From positions 756,182 through 820,181 of the forward strand of contig FN649746.1 in the NCBI GenBank assembly GCA_000310025.1: a stretch of DNA of 64,000 nucleotides. The letters are read 5' to 3'. The DNA is from Ectocarpus siliculosus (taxonomy: Eukaryota > Sar > Phaeophyceae > Ectocarpales > Ectocarpaceae). This document shows positions 1-11,000 of this stretch, piece by piece; position 1 is the stretch's first letter; each line of letters starts with the position of its first letter. The notes beneath the pieces are model-generated. The model saw only the letters and a program-made list of their open reading frames with translations, had not been told where the DNA came from and did not search any database. A program made the position numbers and the translations under genes.

Positions 1-4
1 CTTT

Positions 5-775
5 TCAGGGGGGGGGGGGGGGGGGGGCGTACTCATGTTTTGCATGCCTTCTTAGCGGTTAGACCATTGACCACGCCGCCTCGAGAGGACGGAGCATTGT
101 TCCCACAAGACGGACCACCGAGGGGCAGTCGGTCCTTCCTACTTCGCCGAAGGTGGCCAAATATTGTTTCCCTTCCCTAGTATCTGTCCTATCGATATCA
201 CTTCCTGCCTTGTCAGCCCACTTCCTATGCCCTAGTATAACTACCGTCTTGTCCTGGCTATTCCATGCCTAAAGGATCCCTCTGTAACTTATGTACATTT
301 AGTTCTGTCTCCTTTGCGTAAAACGGAAATTCTGCAACTACATGAACCCGGCCTTCCCACTCGAAACTGCATTCACGCTTGAAATTATCGTCGTCTTCTT
401 CCACCTTCCCAAATCTTCGTCCACGTTTTCGGAGGCCAATGTCCCCAGTCCTAAAAATGATTTCATTTTTGTTCCTGCATCCATTGGCCCATGTATGCGT
501 AAGTACTCCTTGAACCCTGTTCCTTCTTTCAATATTCCGTGCACATCTAGACCCTCCTTATCCTTGGGCTCTTTGGCTAGACTATTTATGTACAGACTTC
601 TCTCGGCAAAAGCAACAGGTTATCTTTTTCTTGAACTCCTCGAGGTCTACCGTTTCCAACGTATCGAATTCGACAATCTCGAACTCCTTCCATACGTCCT
701 CTACACCGTTTTTGCACTCCGTGGATTGTCACCCTTCTCTTGTTTCTCATTTCGCCTCCCAAGAGGGGGGCAAAA
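5..775 (-). mobile_element. LINE 3' end fragment with poly(C) tail
   Basis: Read on the minus strand this matches the last part of the LINE at 7199-10693 and the fragments at 36.1-37.6 kb. Shared landmarks are the peptide KEYLRIHGPMD-like block, a Cys/His finger region, and a 3' untranslated tail ending in GGCATGCAAAACATGAG followed by C residues (the G run at 8-27 on the plus strand). It is 5' truncated, as is usual for LINE copies made by target-primed reverse transcription. Several frame changes are visible, so it is a dead copy. The poly(C) rather than poly(A) end is characteristic of this family across the window. Confidence 0.8.
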
Positions 776-799
776 TACATAAAATGGACAGTAAACATT

Positions 800-1160
800 C
801 AACTCGTGAGAGTCCGATGAGAAAATACTCAGAAATTTCTCATGAGAACCTTCATTCTGACGCGCGACCACCGTAAGTAAGGTCTCGTTGAGACTCATGA
901 GACTCTTATGAGATGGGTACAAGCACCATTACTGGGTCTCCATCTATGTCCTCCGAGTACACAAAAAAAAGGTTATACAATGTATGGAGCACTACAAGTA
1001 GAAATATGGTGAGCCGATCTCACGCAGTCCCATGAGATCATAATGAGAACGTCATGAAAAATTCCTGAAAAGAATGATGCTATGGCCGTGAGCGTCTCAT
1101 GAGAACAAAGGTCGCCACAGTCGAGGCTTGCTCGTCCCAGGAGAGTCTCATGATACTTGT
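800..1160. repeat. Cluster of TCTCATGAGA-type palindromes
   Basis: About seven exact or near copies of the 10-base palindrome TCTCATGAGA (for example near 838, 895, 908, 1030, 1098 and 1146) lie within 350 bases at irregular spacing. No reading frame runs through them. They could be binding sites for a dimeric protein or the remains of a short element; nothing in the sequence decides this. Confidence 0.4.
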
Positions 1161-4100
1161 TTTGGTGTTGTTGCAGGGCGTGTGTGTGCGCGCCCCCGGT
1201 AGCTGAACTTGCTGCATTGCTAGTCGTGTTGGGCGATGGATGGCTCGGATCTACTTTCTGTCAAGGCGCTATATACAGGACAACGGGGGTCGACTGGAGG
1301 GACGGGAGGGGCGAATGCACTTTTACCCTTACGAGCACGCACGGCGGTTGCTCAACAACGCAGCATCAAAGCCCTTATTTGTGCGCGCCGTGATGTATTC
1401 GCGAAGCCACCTACCTCAATCCTTGGAGCAGATGTTCATAGTCCAACATTGATGAAACCGGACACGCATTGTTCTGGGGTTGACATACATTTCTCTCCCC
1501 GATGTCGTGAAGTTTACGGACGAGATCCATCCATCTCCCCGAGACCTGTCCAGTGTTGTCCTCCAAAGGCCGTTATTATTGTATAACATTGATATTTTGA
1601 GCAGGATGGAAGGGGATAAACCTCCACGGTAGTAATTCATGCATACGACCCTCATTGGTTGGCGTGAAGAGGTATTCGACAAGAATGATGCTCGAGCAAA
1701 ACACAACAAACGTGTCGCTGTCGTCATCTCGTCGTGCCGGCATTGAACCTTGACCCTGAGCGATGATGGCGAAAGGGCCGGGTTATCTGCCGCGTGCATG
1801 TGGATGGATACCGTCTGACTTTAGTTGAATACGCGGAGGTTCTGCCCATGCGTTACCCCATAGCGACTGCCTGGTGCCACGCGTGAGATATTCCCCCGGG
1901 CACACCTTGTTGGGGCTGCGTTGTTGCTACCTAGAAGAGCGGCAGTTGCACATTTATTTATCGACTTGACGTCCAACAACAAGACGACCGTTCCTCTGTT
2001 TTTTCATGACAGTGATCCCCGGCATCTTGCCGTTCGCGCCCGTACGCGTCTCCCTCACTACAAGTATGCCCCTTTCGTTGGCTTGGTTGAAGACAACAAA
2101 TGCCCTTGGGAGTAGGCGTGAAAGCGTTGGCCGTGCTATCGTGACGAGTGTTGTTCCCAATACAGTCTTTGTCCCTGAGTTTGGGAATGGTCCCTATTAA
2201 GGGAGAGTGACTAGGCGGGTCGCCCTGTAATATGGCAGGTGAGATCGTGCGACACGGATGGAAATGCTACTGAAGTTCGCCTTGTAATCTGGAGAGTGCC
2301 GGGTGCCCGGTATACGGCCGGCCACGTCGCTTGGCACTACAAAAAAAAACTACAGTAGTATTTACTGTAGTTTACTACAATGTATCAAAGAGAGAATCGA
2401 GAACAGAAGAAACTCAAATGGAAAAAATGGCAACGCAGCTTGCCTCGGGAAACCGTGCTGGTCCTCTAAGAGATCCTCGGTTCATATCTTTTTGAAGGTG
2501 CTGTAGAGAGCACGGACGAGATTAAGGTTCGCACACAACAACTCAATACCTGAACTGTGTGAAAAAAAACGCGTGCATTAACATCCTTGTTGCATCCTTT
2601 AGACGACGGTTTTGTCAAGAAAATAGTAAGCAAAGACGGACAACCATCGGCTAATACTAAATCTAATGTAGAGAGTACAGACGAGAAAAGATTCGCATAT
2701 TCATACTACCACAAGCAATCGGTGCTGCGTGCAAAAGTACGCGCGCTTTTTTTTCTTGCTGCATCCTACAGCGTTCGATGTCACACGCATCACCTGCGGG
2801 TGAACGCATCAGAGACAAATGATAATGATGTGTGCCGAAAAGTGGGTCATCAACGCACACTTGTACTTACGTCACACAGCGCACGCTCCCTACTGCTGAT
2901 GTGATGCCACGCTAAAACAATCTTGACGGTCCAACGCTGCTGTACAAACACCACGGGCACGGCACGACCGCTCATCCCAGTTCAACTTGAAGAAGGAGGT
3001 GCCCGCTCGTCACGGTCCACCGAGAGAACAATATGATTGATGAACCCGATGATAAACAAACAAAATGTTTAAGGGAAAAAAAATGTGTTGTCAAAGGAGC
3101 CGACAAACATACTATGCGTGCGTAAAAACAAGAACAGATGAATGTACCGCCGAAACGCGGCGGAATAAGCAGCCTCTTTGAGAGAAACGAGAGCAGAAGA
3201 AACCCAAATGGAAAAATAGAGCCCAAAGATCGTACCCGGGACTTACCCAAATAATAACGTCAAGACTAAGCAACAAGCAAAAACACGATGAAGTTTAACC
3301 CCAACCCATGCGAAGCCGACAAGTGATCTATCGCCACCGACAAAGTCGTTGGCCACGCGTGAGGCAGACCCATTCGTCTTGCTACGATCAAAGGGGTCGA
3401 CTCACGAGTGTTCTGTGGCGAAACACGCGTCTGGCCGACTCCGCCTTACTCCCGGCCCCCCTAACAGCTCTATTGATCGCCTTGTTAATTTTTTTTCGAG
3501 ACCCAACCATTCCAACCTCCTTCCTTGCGCCATCCCAACTCCCCTCCTTGCACATTTGTTCCCCGACGGGAGCTTCTCGATACTCGCGGGGGGTCAAAGT
3601 CCTTCTGTTCAGAACGTCTCAGAGAGCCAACTCCTGCTTGTCTTCCTCAAGAGGGTTTTGTGTGCACAGGATCGTTGCTAGATACGATGATGCTAGCCCC
3701 GCAACGTCTTCAGGCACATACTCACTCGGTCCTGCTCGCAGCAGCGGTGGCGAACACAGACCTGCTCAGCCCTACTTTGGACACCGTCACATACGCAATA
3801 ACGTCCCAGCAACAACTGCCGAGGTGAACCTTTCACCACATCCTTCATGCCGTTCGTAAATGAACCTGCTCAATCAAGCCGTAGGCCGCAGCTCGAGAGT
3901 GCAGCCAAGACATCATCACATCACATACAACTTTGTGCTTGAATGCGACGATTTCGTCGTCATGTACTCCAAAATATTCATAAAAATCATGACAAGACCA
4001 GGCTATGGTACCCCGCGATGCTGCCCCCTTCGAAGGGATGTCATACACACATGAGATATAACCAAATATATACCATAACAATATACAAGCGGACATTCGC

Positions 4101-5085
4101 GGCTGAAAGTGTGACAACCCTGTCATACACACCGCAAGCCAGAACGAAAGGTACAAACGAAGTTTTTTTCCGAATGCAGGGAGAGGTCACACCCTCGCAT
4201 GATAAGGTCTGGCGGTGTTTCGTACCGATGATGAAGCGCTAAAAGCACTCCTCTATTCTAGCATTACTGTGGAGGCCAACAAACCAGCCTACGCAGGGAG
4301 TCGATAGCCTCCCGAGGCTGGCTTCCCGTGGAGCGAAAAAAACCAAATACCCCTGATGAAGTTAAAATAATATATCAGTAAAAAATGGTGGATAAACCGT
4401 TACTGCTCGGCATAGCCGCGCGATCGTGGCTCGCACTGCTCACATGCGTCCTCCCTGCTTACCCTACCCCCCCTCCCCCACACCCGGCCGCGCGCCTGTT
4501 GATGTGTCGGTGTCACTCGTACATCGTACACGCTAAGCTACCAGCCCGTCTAGACAGCGTGTAACCGCTACTACCTCCCCCCCACACACACAAAAAGATA
4601 TCGACCGAACGAAAGTCAAAACATCAACATACCCCGGGACACGCGAGTTTCAAAAAACAGATGCCCTTCCGAGTTTCTTGACAACCACCCGACTTCGAGT
4701 GATCATGGTTGGCGCACCTCACCTGTGCCTTCCCACACGGTCGTGCCCCTCTTAGGGGTGTACGTGTACATTGTATCCGTTGAACCACCAACCCGTGTGG
4801 CCAGCGCGCAAAAATGCACCAAGGCTGCCCTCCCCCCATCCTCAAAACAACTCCACCAAACCAATAGCAACACCTTTGAGACCCCCCCCGAAACGCGAGC
4901 TGAGCAACCCGCCCGTCGCGTTCTGGCTTGGGCCCAATGAGGCGAGGGGTGCAAAGGCCGTTGAAAATTGTCACGGACGCCATGTTGCAGCCACGCACGG
5001 CAGGAGCAGCAGCGCACTCGGAACGTATTGCTGCATAAGCAATAGGCGGCGGCGCGACTGCTGCCTTGACTGCCTTGAGCTCGGT
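1161..5085. other. No gene recognised
   Basis: Open frames here are short, overlap on both strands and show no family motif or convincing splice structure. The 3' part (about 4.6-5.08 kb) may be 3' untranslated sequence of the Myb-like gene that ends at 5086 on the minus strand. Confidence 0.5.
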
Positions 5086-8000
5086 CTACACCCCGCCAAA
5101 CGTCCCGTCGTTCTCGCGCTTGACGCCGCCGCCGTCCTCCTCCGATTTCGCGGCTGCGGTCGCCAGCAGAGCAAGGTTGCGCAACGCGTCGTGGCCGCCG
5201 CCGCCCTCCGGCCCCGCAACCGTTCCGCCGGCTCCACGCCATTTCGCCCCCATCCCTCCGTGCCCGTAGTTAGAATCTATTTCCACCGGGACCGGCCACC
5301 CTGACGCGTTGGACTGGATGGCCGGGGGAGGCCCGCTGTACGAAGATCTCCAGTAAACGGGGTACCCCTGTCCGGCCGCCTGCGGGCGCTGCTGCTGCTG
5401 CTGCTGCTGTTGCTGCAAACTCATTGCCACGTGCTGGTTGGCGCTGCTGCTCGCAATGCTGCTGCTGCTGCTGCTGCTGCCGCCGCCGCTGCCGCTGTCG
5501 CTTGATGCTGCGCCTCTGCCCGAGGGACGGTGGTGCCCCTGTTGAATTACTCCGGTGTCTGGACGAAAACGGCGACGACAGGGACCCCGTGAATTCAGAG
5601 CATGCGGGGCTTCGGAGCCAACGCAGAGGTACGTATAGTGGTTTTTCCATTCTTGATCCCGACAGCGGAGGAAAGCTACAGATGCAGTTCGGTTTTTCAA
5701 TGGAAAAGACACCACCATCTGACCCAACCCTGCAACGGTGGGTTCGGTTCGAACGTTGGCCAATCAACAAGCACAACAAGACCCCGAGAAACTTCGATAG
5801 CAGCACACAAGATCCAAGGCTCTCTCCCGTACAACCTTCCAAAAATTACGCCCATCATGCCTCATCCGTGCTTGTTAGTATCACCCATCATGCCTCATCC
5901 GTGCTTGTTAGTATCAACTGCAACAACGCAGCGGGGATAAGAACCCCTCCCGGGCGCAGACCACCCGTGGGCGGGCCCACATTGCTGTTGTTGCTGTTGC
6001 TCAAGCGCCACCCGTCGAAGATACTCGTCGTGCCAGCGGTTGAAGCACTGCTCGGGGGTCTTTCCTCCGCCGACCGCGCAAGCCACCTGTCGAGAGACGG
6101 GTATTGAATGAGGCGGAGAAGAGACTTTGGGTAAAGAGCAGGGCGCATTGAGGTGGGCAAGAGGATGCGACAAACTGCACGCAGATTGCCGACAGTACAT
6201 GATGTGTCTGAGACCGGTGTGTGCACGAAGTGATTTTGTGCTGTTTTGGGATGGGTTACCACCGAACGACACCACAAGTGCCCCGGTAACCCATCCGAAA
6301 ACAAATTATGAAGCGGTTTGGTGTCTTGCTCGTTCGTGTAGTCGGCTTGGAGTGGGTGCGAGTTGCGTGACTCGCTTTCGCAGGCACTTTATGGATGTTA
6401 GGGCGGACCGAAACGATGGCAGCTAAGAAAGGCTCCCGTCACTATTAGGGAAGGCTGTGAAACAAACGGTATCAGTGAAAAGATCAATTTTTTGTGTGCA
6501 GTTGATGTGGATCACACAAGTACAGCATGCGCCGCCAATTGGACTACAGTTTTCGAGTGAGGCTCGTGCCTTGTTAATGGCCCAAGGCGAGCACCTGGTT
6601 CTGTCTTCTGTTTGGTGCTGGTGCGCCAACTAATAACTTCAGTCAGGCATTTCCCCCTGAAATCGCGAGGTTCTTGTGCCTTCTTCTACAACGACTGCCC
6701 AATACAGGACAGCCTTCATATTTTTTCGGGGATTCCGTAGTACACTCTACAGTATTGGTATGTAAAAGGCTAATAGCACGAGTAGATACAACGCAATTGC
6801 TTCACCACATGCATCCGCAACAGAGATATGTAGGCGGCCATAGCACGTGTAGCGATGAAGTAGCAATACCGCAATATGTTTCACCGCATGCATGCGCAAC
6901 AGAGGTATGCACAGCCATCCTGAGATCTTACAAGACGACATGACTTCCTGGATCGAACGCAGACCCTCTGTTCCGCGACAAGTTTGAGGCACAAGCGTAC
7001 GAAATGTGCATCAATGCATACAGAACGCGCCACCACTTAAGAACTTGACAGTTAAGAACTTGAAGGCTCATGAAATCCGAAACCTAACAAGTTGGCCATA
7101 ACAACAGGTACTCCGTCAGGAAGGCTACACAAAAACCTACTTAGTCGCCGTGGGGGTACCTCGTAGACAAGTGAGAAACGAGCATAGGCCAAAATAAGAG
7201 TGTGTGGCGCATTCTGCAGTGGGATCTTGGAACGTGTGCGGGTTCGCAAGGAGTGAGCGCGAACGGTTGGAAATAGTGGACCAGTGTGTGGCGCATTCTG
7301 CAGTGGGATCTTGGAACGTGTGCGGGTTCGCAAGGAGTGAGCGCGAACGGTTGGAAATAGTGGACCAAGTAGAACAAAGCGATCTAGATGTAATGGGGAT
7401 CCAAGAGACATGGGAATTGAAGGATGGAGACGTGAAGAGCAAACTAGGGAAATACCGGTGGGTAGGGAAGACAAGAAAGGGCTTAGACCCGAAGAAAAGG
7501 GGGGAGGGGAGAGTCGGATTCCTAGTCAAGGAACACTTGTTTGACGTGGTGGAAGTAGTGGTGAAAACGGAGTTCGAGGAAAGCCTATGGCTTAAAATAC
7601 CTGGGGAGCGGGGAGAGAAAGATTTGTTTCTAGGGAACGTATACGTACCACCGTCGTTGAAGAAAGTCGCAAGCAAGGCGAAGGAGAACTTTGGACAAAT
7701 TGGGGAAGATGCCCAGAGGTTCAGTAGGAAGGGACAAGTTGTCATGGTGGGCGATTTCAACTCCAGAGTAGGGAAAGTTTCCAGTAGAGGACAGGCGATC
7801 GGGCAGCACAGAGAAGACAAAGTGAATGACAACGGAGTGAGGATGCTTGAATTCTTGGGGAAGCAACGAGCTGATGGTGTTGAACGGTAGAAGGGAATGC
7901 GACAAGCCGGAGTTCACCAGACAAAGGGCAATCTGCAAGGAGTACTCGGTTCTCGACTACATCCTGGTAGATACGGGGAGCACACAGATCCCAGAGTTGC

Positions 8001-11000
8001 ACGTAAGTGCGATAGAAAATAGGCTCGACCGACCATGGGCAAAGACCGTCCAAGCTAGGAAGGCGGAGAGTAAGAATCAGAGGAAAGTGTTCCGGTGGAA
8101 AGTAGGGCGCTTGGGAAACCGGGGCACACGGGCTGAATTCCAGTGCCTGGTAGTGTAGAACACTTGCGGAATTTGCTAAGCAGCATTGAAGACGGACATG
8201 TAGACGTACAAGCAGCAGGGGACAGAGTGAGTGAAGGGTGGGAGTCCGTCGTGAAAGCAACGGCAGAGAGAGTAGTGGGAAAGAAGGTGGTACGATGTGG
8301 CGTGTCGGTCCAGTAGTGGGATGACGAGCTGAAAGAAGGAATAGGGGAACGTAGAGAAGTCTTCAAGCAGTACCTGAGTGAGGGGTCTGAGGGGAGTTGG
8401 GAAAAGTACACGGCCAGGAGGAAACAGGTGAAGGGACTAGTGAAAAAGAAGAAAAAGTGTGTATTTGGGACGAAGTAGTGCAGAAGGCCAACGGAGGCCT
8501 GGAGGGGAACGCCAAGCAGATGTGGGAAGGGATTAGTGGGATGGTACAAAAGACCGCGCAAGGGGGGGATACAGGGGTAGCAACTTTGCGAGGTGTGGAC
8601 GGTGGAATAGTCAGCAGCGGGGAAGGAAAAGGGGGAGTTCTATCAGGACACTACAAGAGACTTGGAGTGTCGTCGGAGAAGAAGCTTTTAAGAAGGAGGT
8701 GGACGAATGGGCCAAGGAAGAAGAAGAAACATCGAAGGCAGACGTTGGGAACGTAGAGCTAGAGAAGGAGTTCACTGAGGACGAGGTGGAGACTTGTGTG
8801 AACAAGCTGCAGCGCCACAAAGCAGCAGGGGCGGATGGGATAGTCAACGAGTTCATGAAATTTGGTGGGAAGGGGATGATCCACCTGATGGTACTCCTGT
8901 ACAACTGGGTGTGGAAAAACGAACATGCGCCAAGTAGATGGAGGGAAGGGGTGGTTGTCAACTTGCATAAGAAAGGAGAGAACACTGACCCAGGAAACTA
9001 CTGGGGGATCACACTGTTGATTACAGTAGGAAAAGTGTTGTGTAAGCTGCTGAACGATAGAATAGTGGGAATATTGGAGAAGGAACTTATGATAAGTGAG
9101 GGCCAGGCAGGTTTCCGAAAGAAGAGGGGGTGCGTAGACCACGCATTTCACGTTAGGGACAATCATCCAAGGTAGAAAGAGGGAGGGGAAGCCGACGTAC
9201 TGCTTCTTCCTGGACGTGAAAAAGGCATACGACACAGTATAGAGAAAATCGCTGTAGAAACATTTGTCCAAGTACGGGATCAAGGGGGAAATGTGGAGAG
9301 TGCTGAAGAAGATGACAGAGTGTACAAAAGCGCGGTCATGCTAGACGGAGAACTGTCTAAATTCTTCAACATTGAACACGAGGCCCCACAAGGTTGCACT
9401 TTGTCCCCAACATTGTTCCAGGTGTTCATCAACGATCTGTTGAAAGGCGTACAACCCTAACCCTAACCCTAACCCTAACCCTAAGTAGAGGTAGGGGAAA
9501 GCACGGTGTCAGGAATGCTGTTTGCTGATGACTTTGTTGGGGTGCCTGACACCCCTGAGGGACTGCAAATGCAAATTAATGCGGCGAAGGAGTTTACTGA
9601 TAAATGGAGATTGTCTGCCAACGTTAAGAAGAGTGCCGTCATGGTATGCAATGAGGACAGGGAGGAACCAGTAAAACATACCAGGTAGATGGAAGTGGGG
9701 GATCGAGGAGCTTGCAGTAGTGGACCAGTACACATACCTCGGAGTAGAGATCGCAAAATGCTGCTAGTGGAATGTACACATGTCCAAAGTAGCGGAAAAG
9801 GGCAAAGCATGAGCAGGGAAGCTGCACCCAATACTCGCAAACCGGCACCTTGATACACGCATCAAAATTGACGGTGTTGAAGAGCGTAATCGTACCGCCG
9901 CTAGAGTACGCCGCAGAAGTATGGGAAGGAAATAAGAAGGTAGTGAAAGACATCGAGGCGGCGAAGATGAAAGCAGCGAAAGTCATCCAAGGATGCTCCA
10001 AGCGCACAAGTAATGCAGCCGTCAGGGCAGAACTGGGGATCCAATTCCTACGATCGGGACGAGACGCAAGGAAGCTGACATAGCAGTATCGCATGTGCGG
10101 CATGGGAGAGGAAAGGAGAGGTTGCCGAGAATAGCCTGGGAGGCGAAGTGGGAAAACAAGAACAGGGGTAGACAACCCATGGAGTGGGTCAAGGCTGGGT
10201 ACGGAGGGTCTAAAAGGCTTCAAGGAGAAGATATCTGTTGCTTTTGCCGAGAGAGAAGAACAGAATCTAAGAAAAGAAACCAAGGATACGGAGGGCATCG
10301 AAGTGTACGGAATGTTGAAAGAAGGAACAGAGTTCAAGGAGTACCTACATGGACCAATGGATGTAGGGACAAAGCTGAAGGTCAAATTCAGGATCTGGGA
10401 CATTGGCCTTCGAGAACGTAGCCGGAAGACTCCGGAAGGTAGACGATGAAGACGCCAAGTTCAAATGTGATTGCGGTTCCGAGTGCGAAGACCGTGTTCA
10501 TGTAGTAGCGGAATGTCGGCTGTACAAGAAGGAGAGGGAAGTGTACATGACTGAGCTGGGAAGTACAAGAAAAGTACAGGGAGATGTTTCAGGCATGGGA
10601 TAGCCAGGAGAGGACGTTAGCTGTACTGGGGGATAGGAAGTGGTTTGAAAAGGCGGGAAGTGATATCGGTAGGATAGATAGACTAGGGAAGTAACCGATA
10701 CCGGCCCACGCTCACCCAGCCGTACTACTACAGGAACATACACACACACGGAAACAAGCAGCCTAGCTTGTGTAGCGCCTCGTACAATCTACGAAGGTAC
10801 AGTAGTAGTATCGACCAAAGCTCGAAATGAGCCAAACAGCTCAGCTGACAACCCAATTATTTGGAACAGGTCATTGACCAGGTTTCACAAGTAATGTTGC
10901 CAGCCATCTATTGAACCACCTGCCTTGCAAACTTGCCCTTGCCGCTTCTACGTAAGCACTGCACAACAGGGAACACAGTCTCGCTAATTTACTCGCAGCC

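Larger units (their letters stand above)
7199..10693 (+). mobile_element. Decayed APE-type LINE (endonuclease + reverse transcriptase)
   Basis: An exonuclease-endonuclease-phosphatase type domain runs from about 7210 to 7990 (SWNVCGF, GIQETWE, VGDFNSRVG, SVLDYILVD). Reverse transcriptase follows at about 8700-9720: KAAGADGIVNEFMK, GFRKKRGC, the first catalytic Asp in LDVKKAYDTV (about 9215), APQGCTLSP, and FADD near 9520. The C-terminal part (to about 10600) has a Cys/His finger, CDCGSECEDRVHVVAEC. The frame changes many times and several stops interrupt it, so it is inactive. Two oddities are an exact 84-base tandem duplication in the endonuclease and a (CCCTAA)5 array within reverse transcriptase. 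It lacks the poly(C) tail seen on its relatives; similarity stops near 10693. It sits antisense inside the large intron of the Myb-like gene. Clade not assigned. Confidence 0.85.

Noticed and set aside
5424-6107. Plus-strand Cys/Leu-rich frame
   Set aside because: It is the antisense of the CAG/Gln and Ser runs in the Myb-like gene exons.
9453-9484. Chromosome end
   Set aside because: Only five units and LINE sequence continues on both sides, so it is interstitial.
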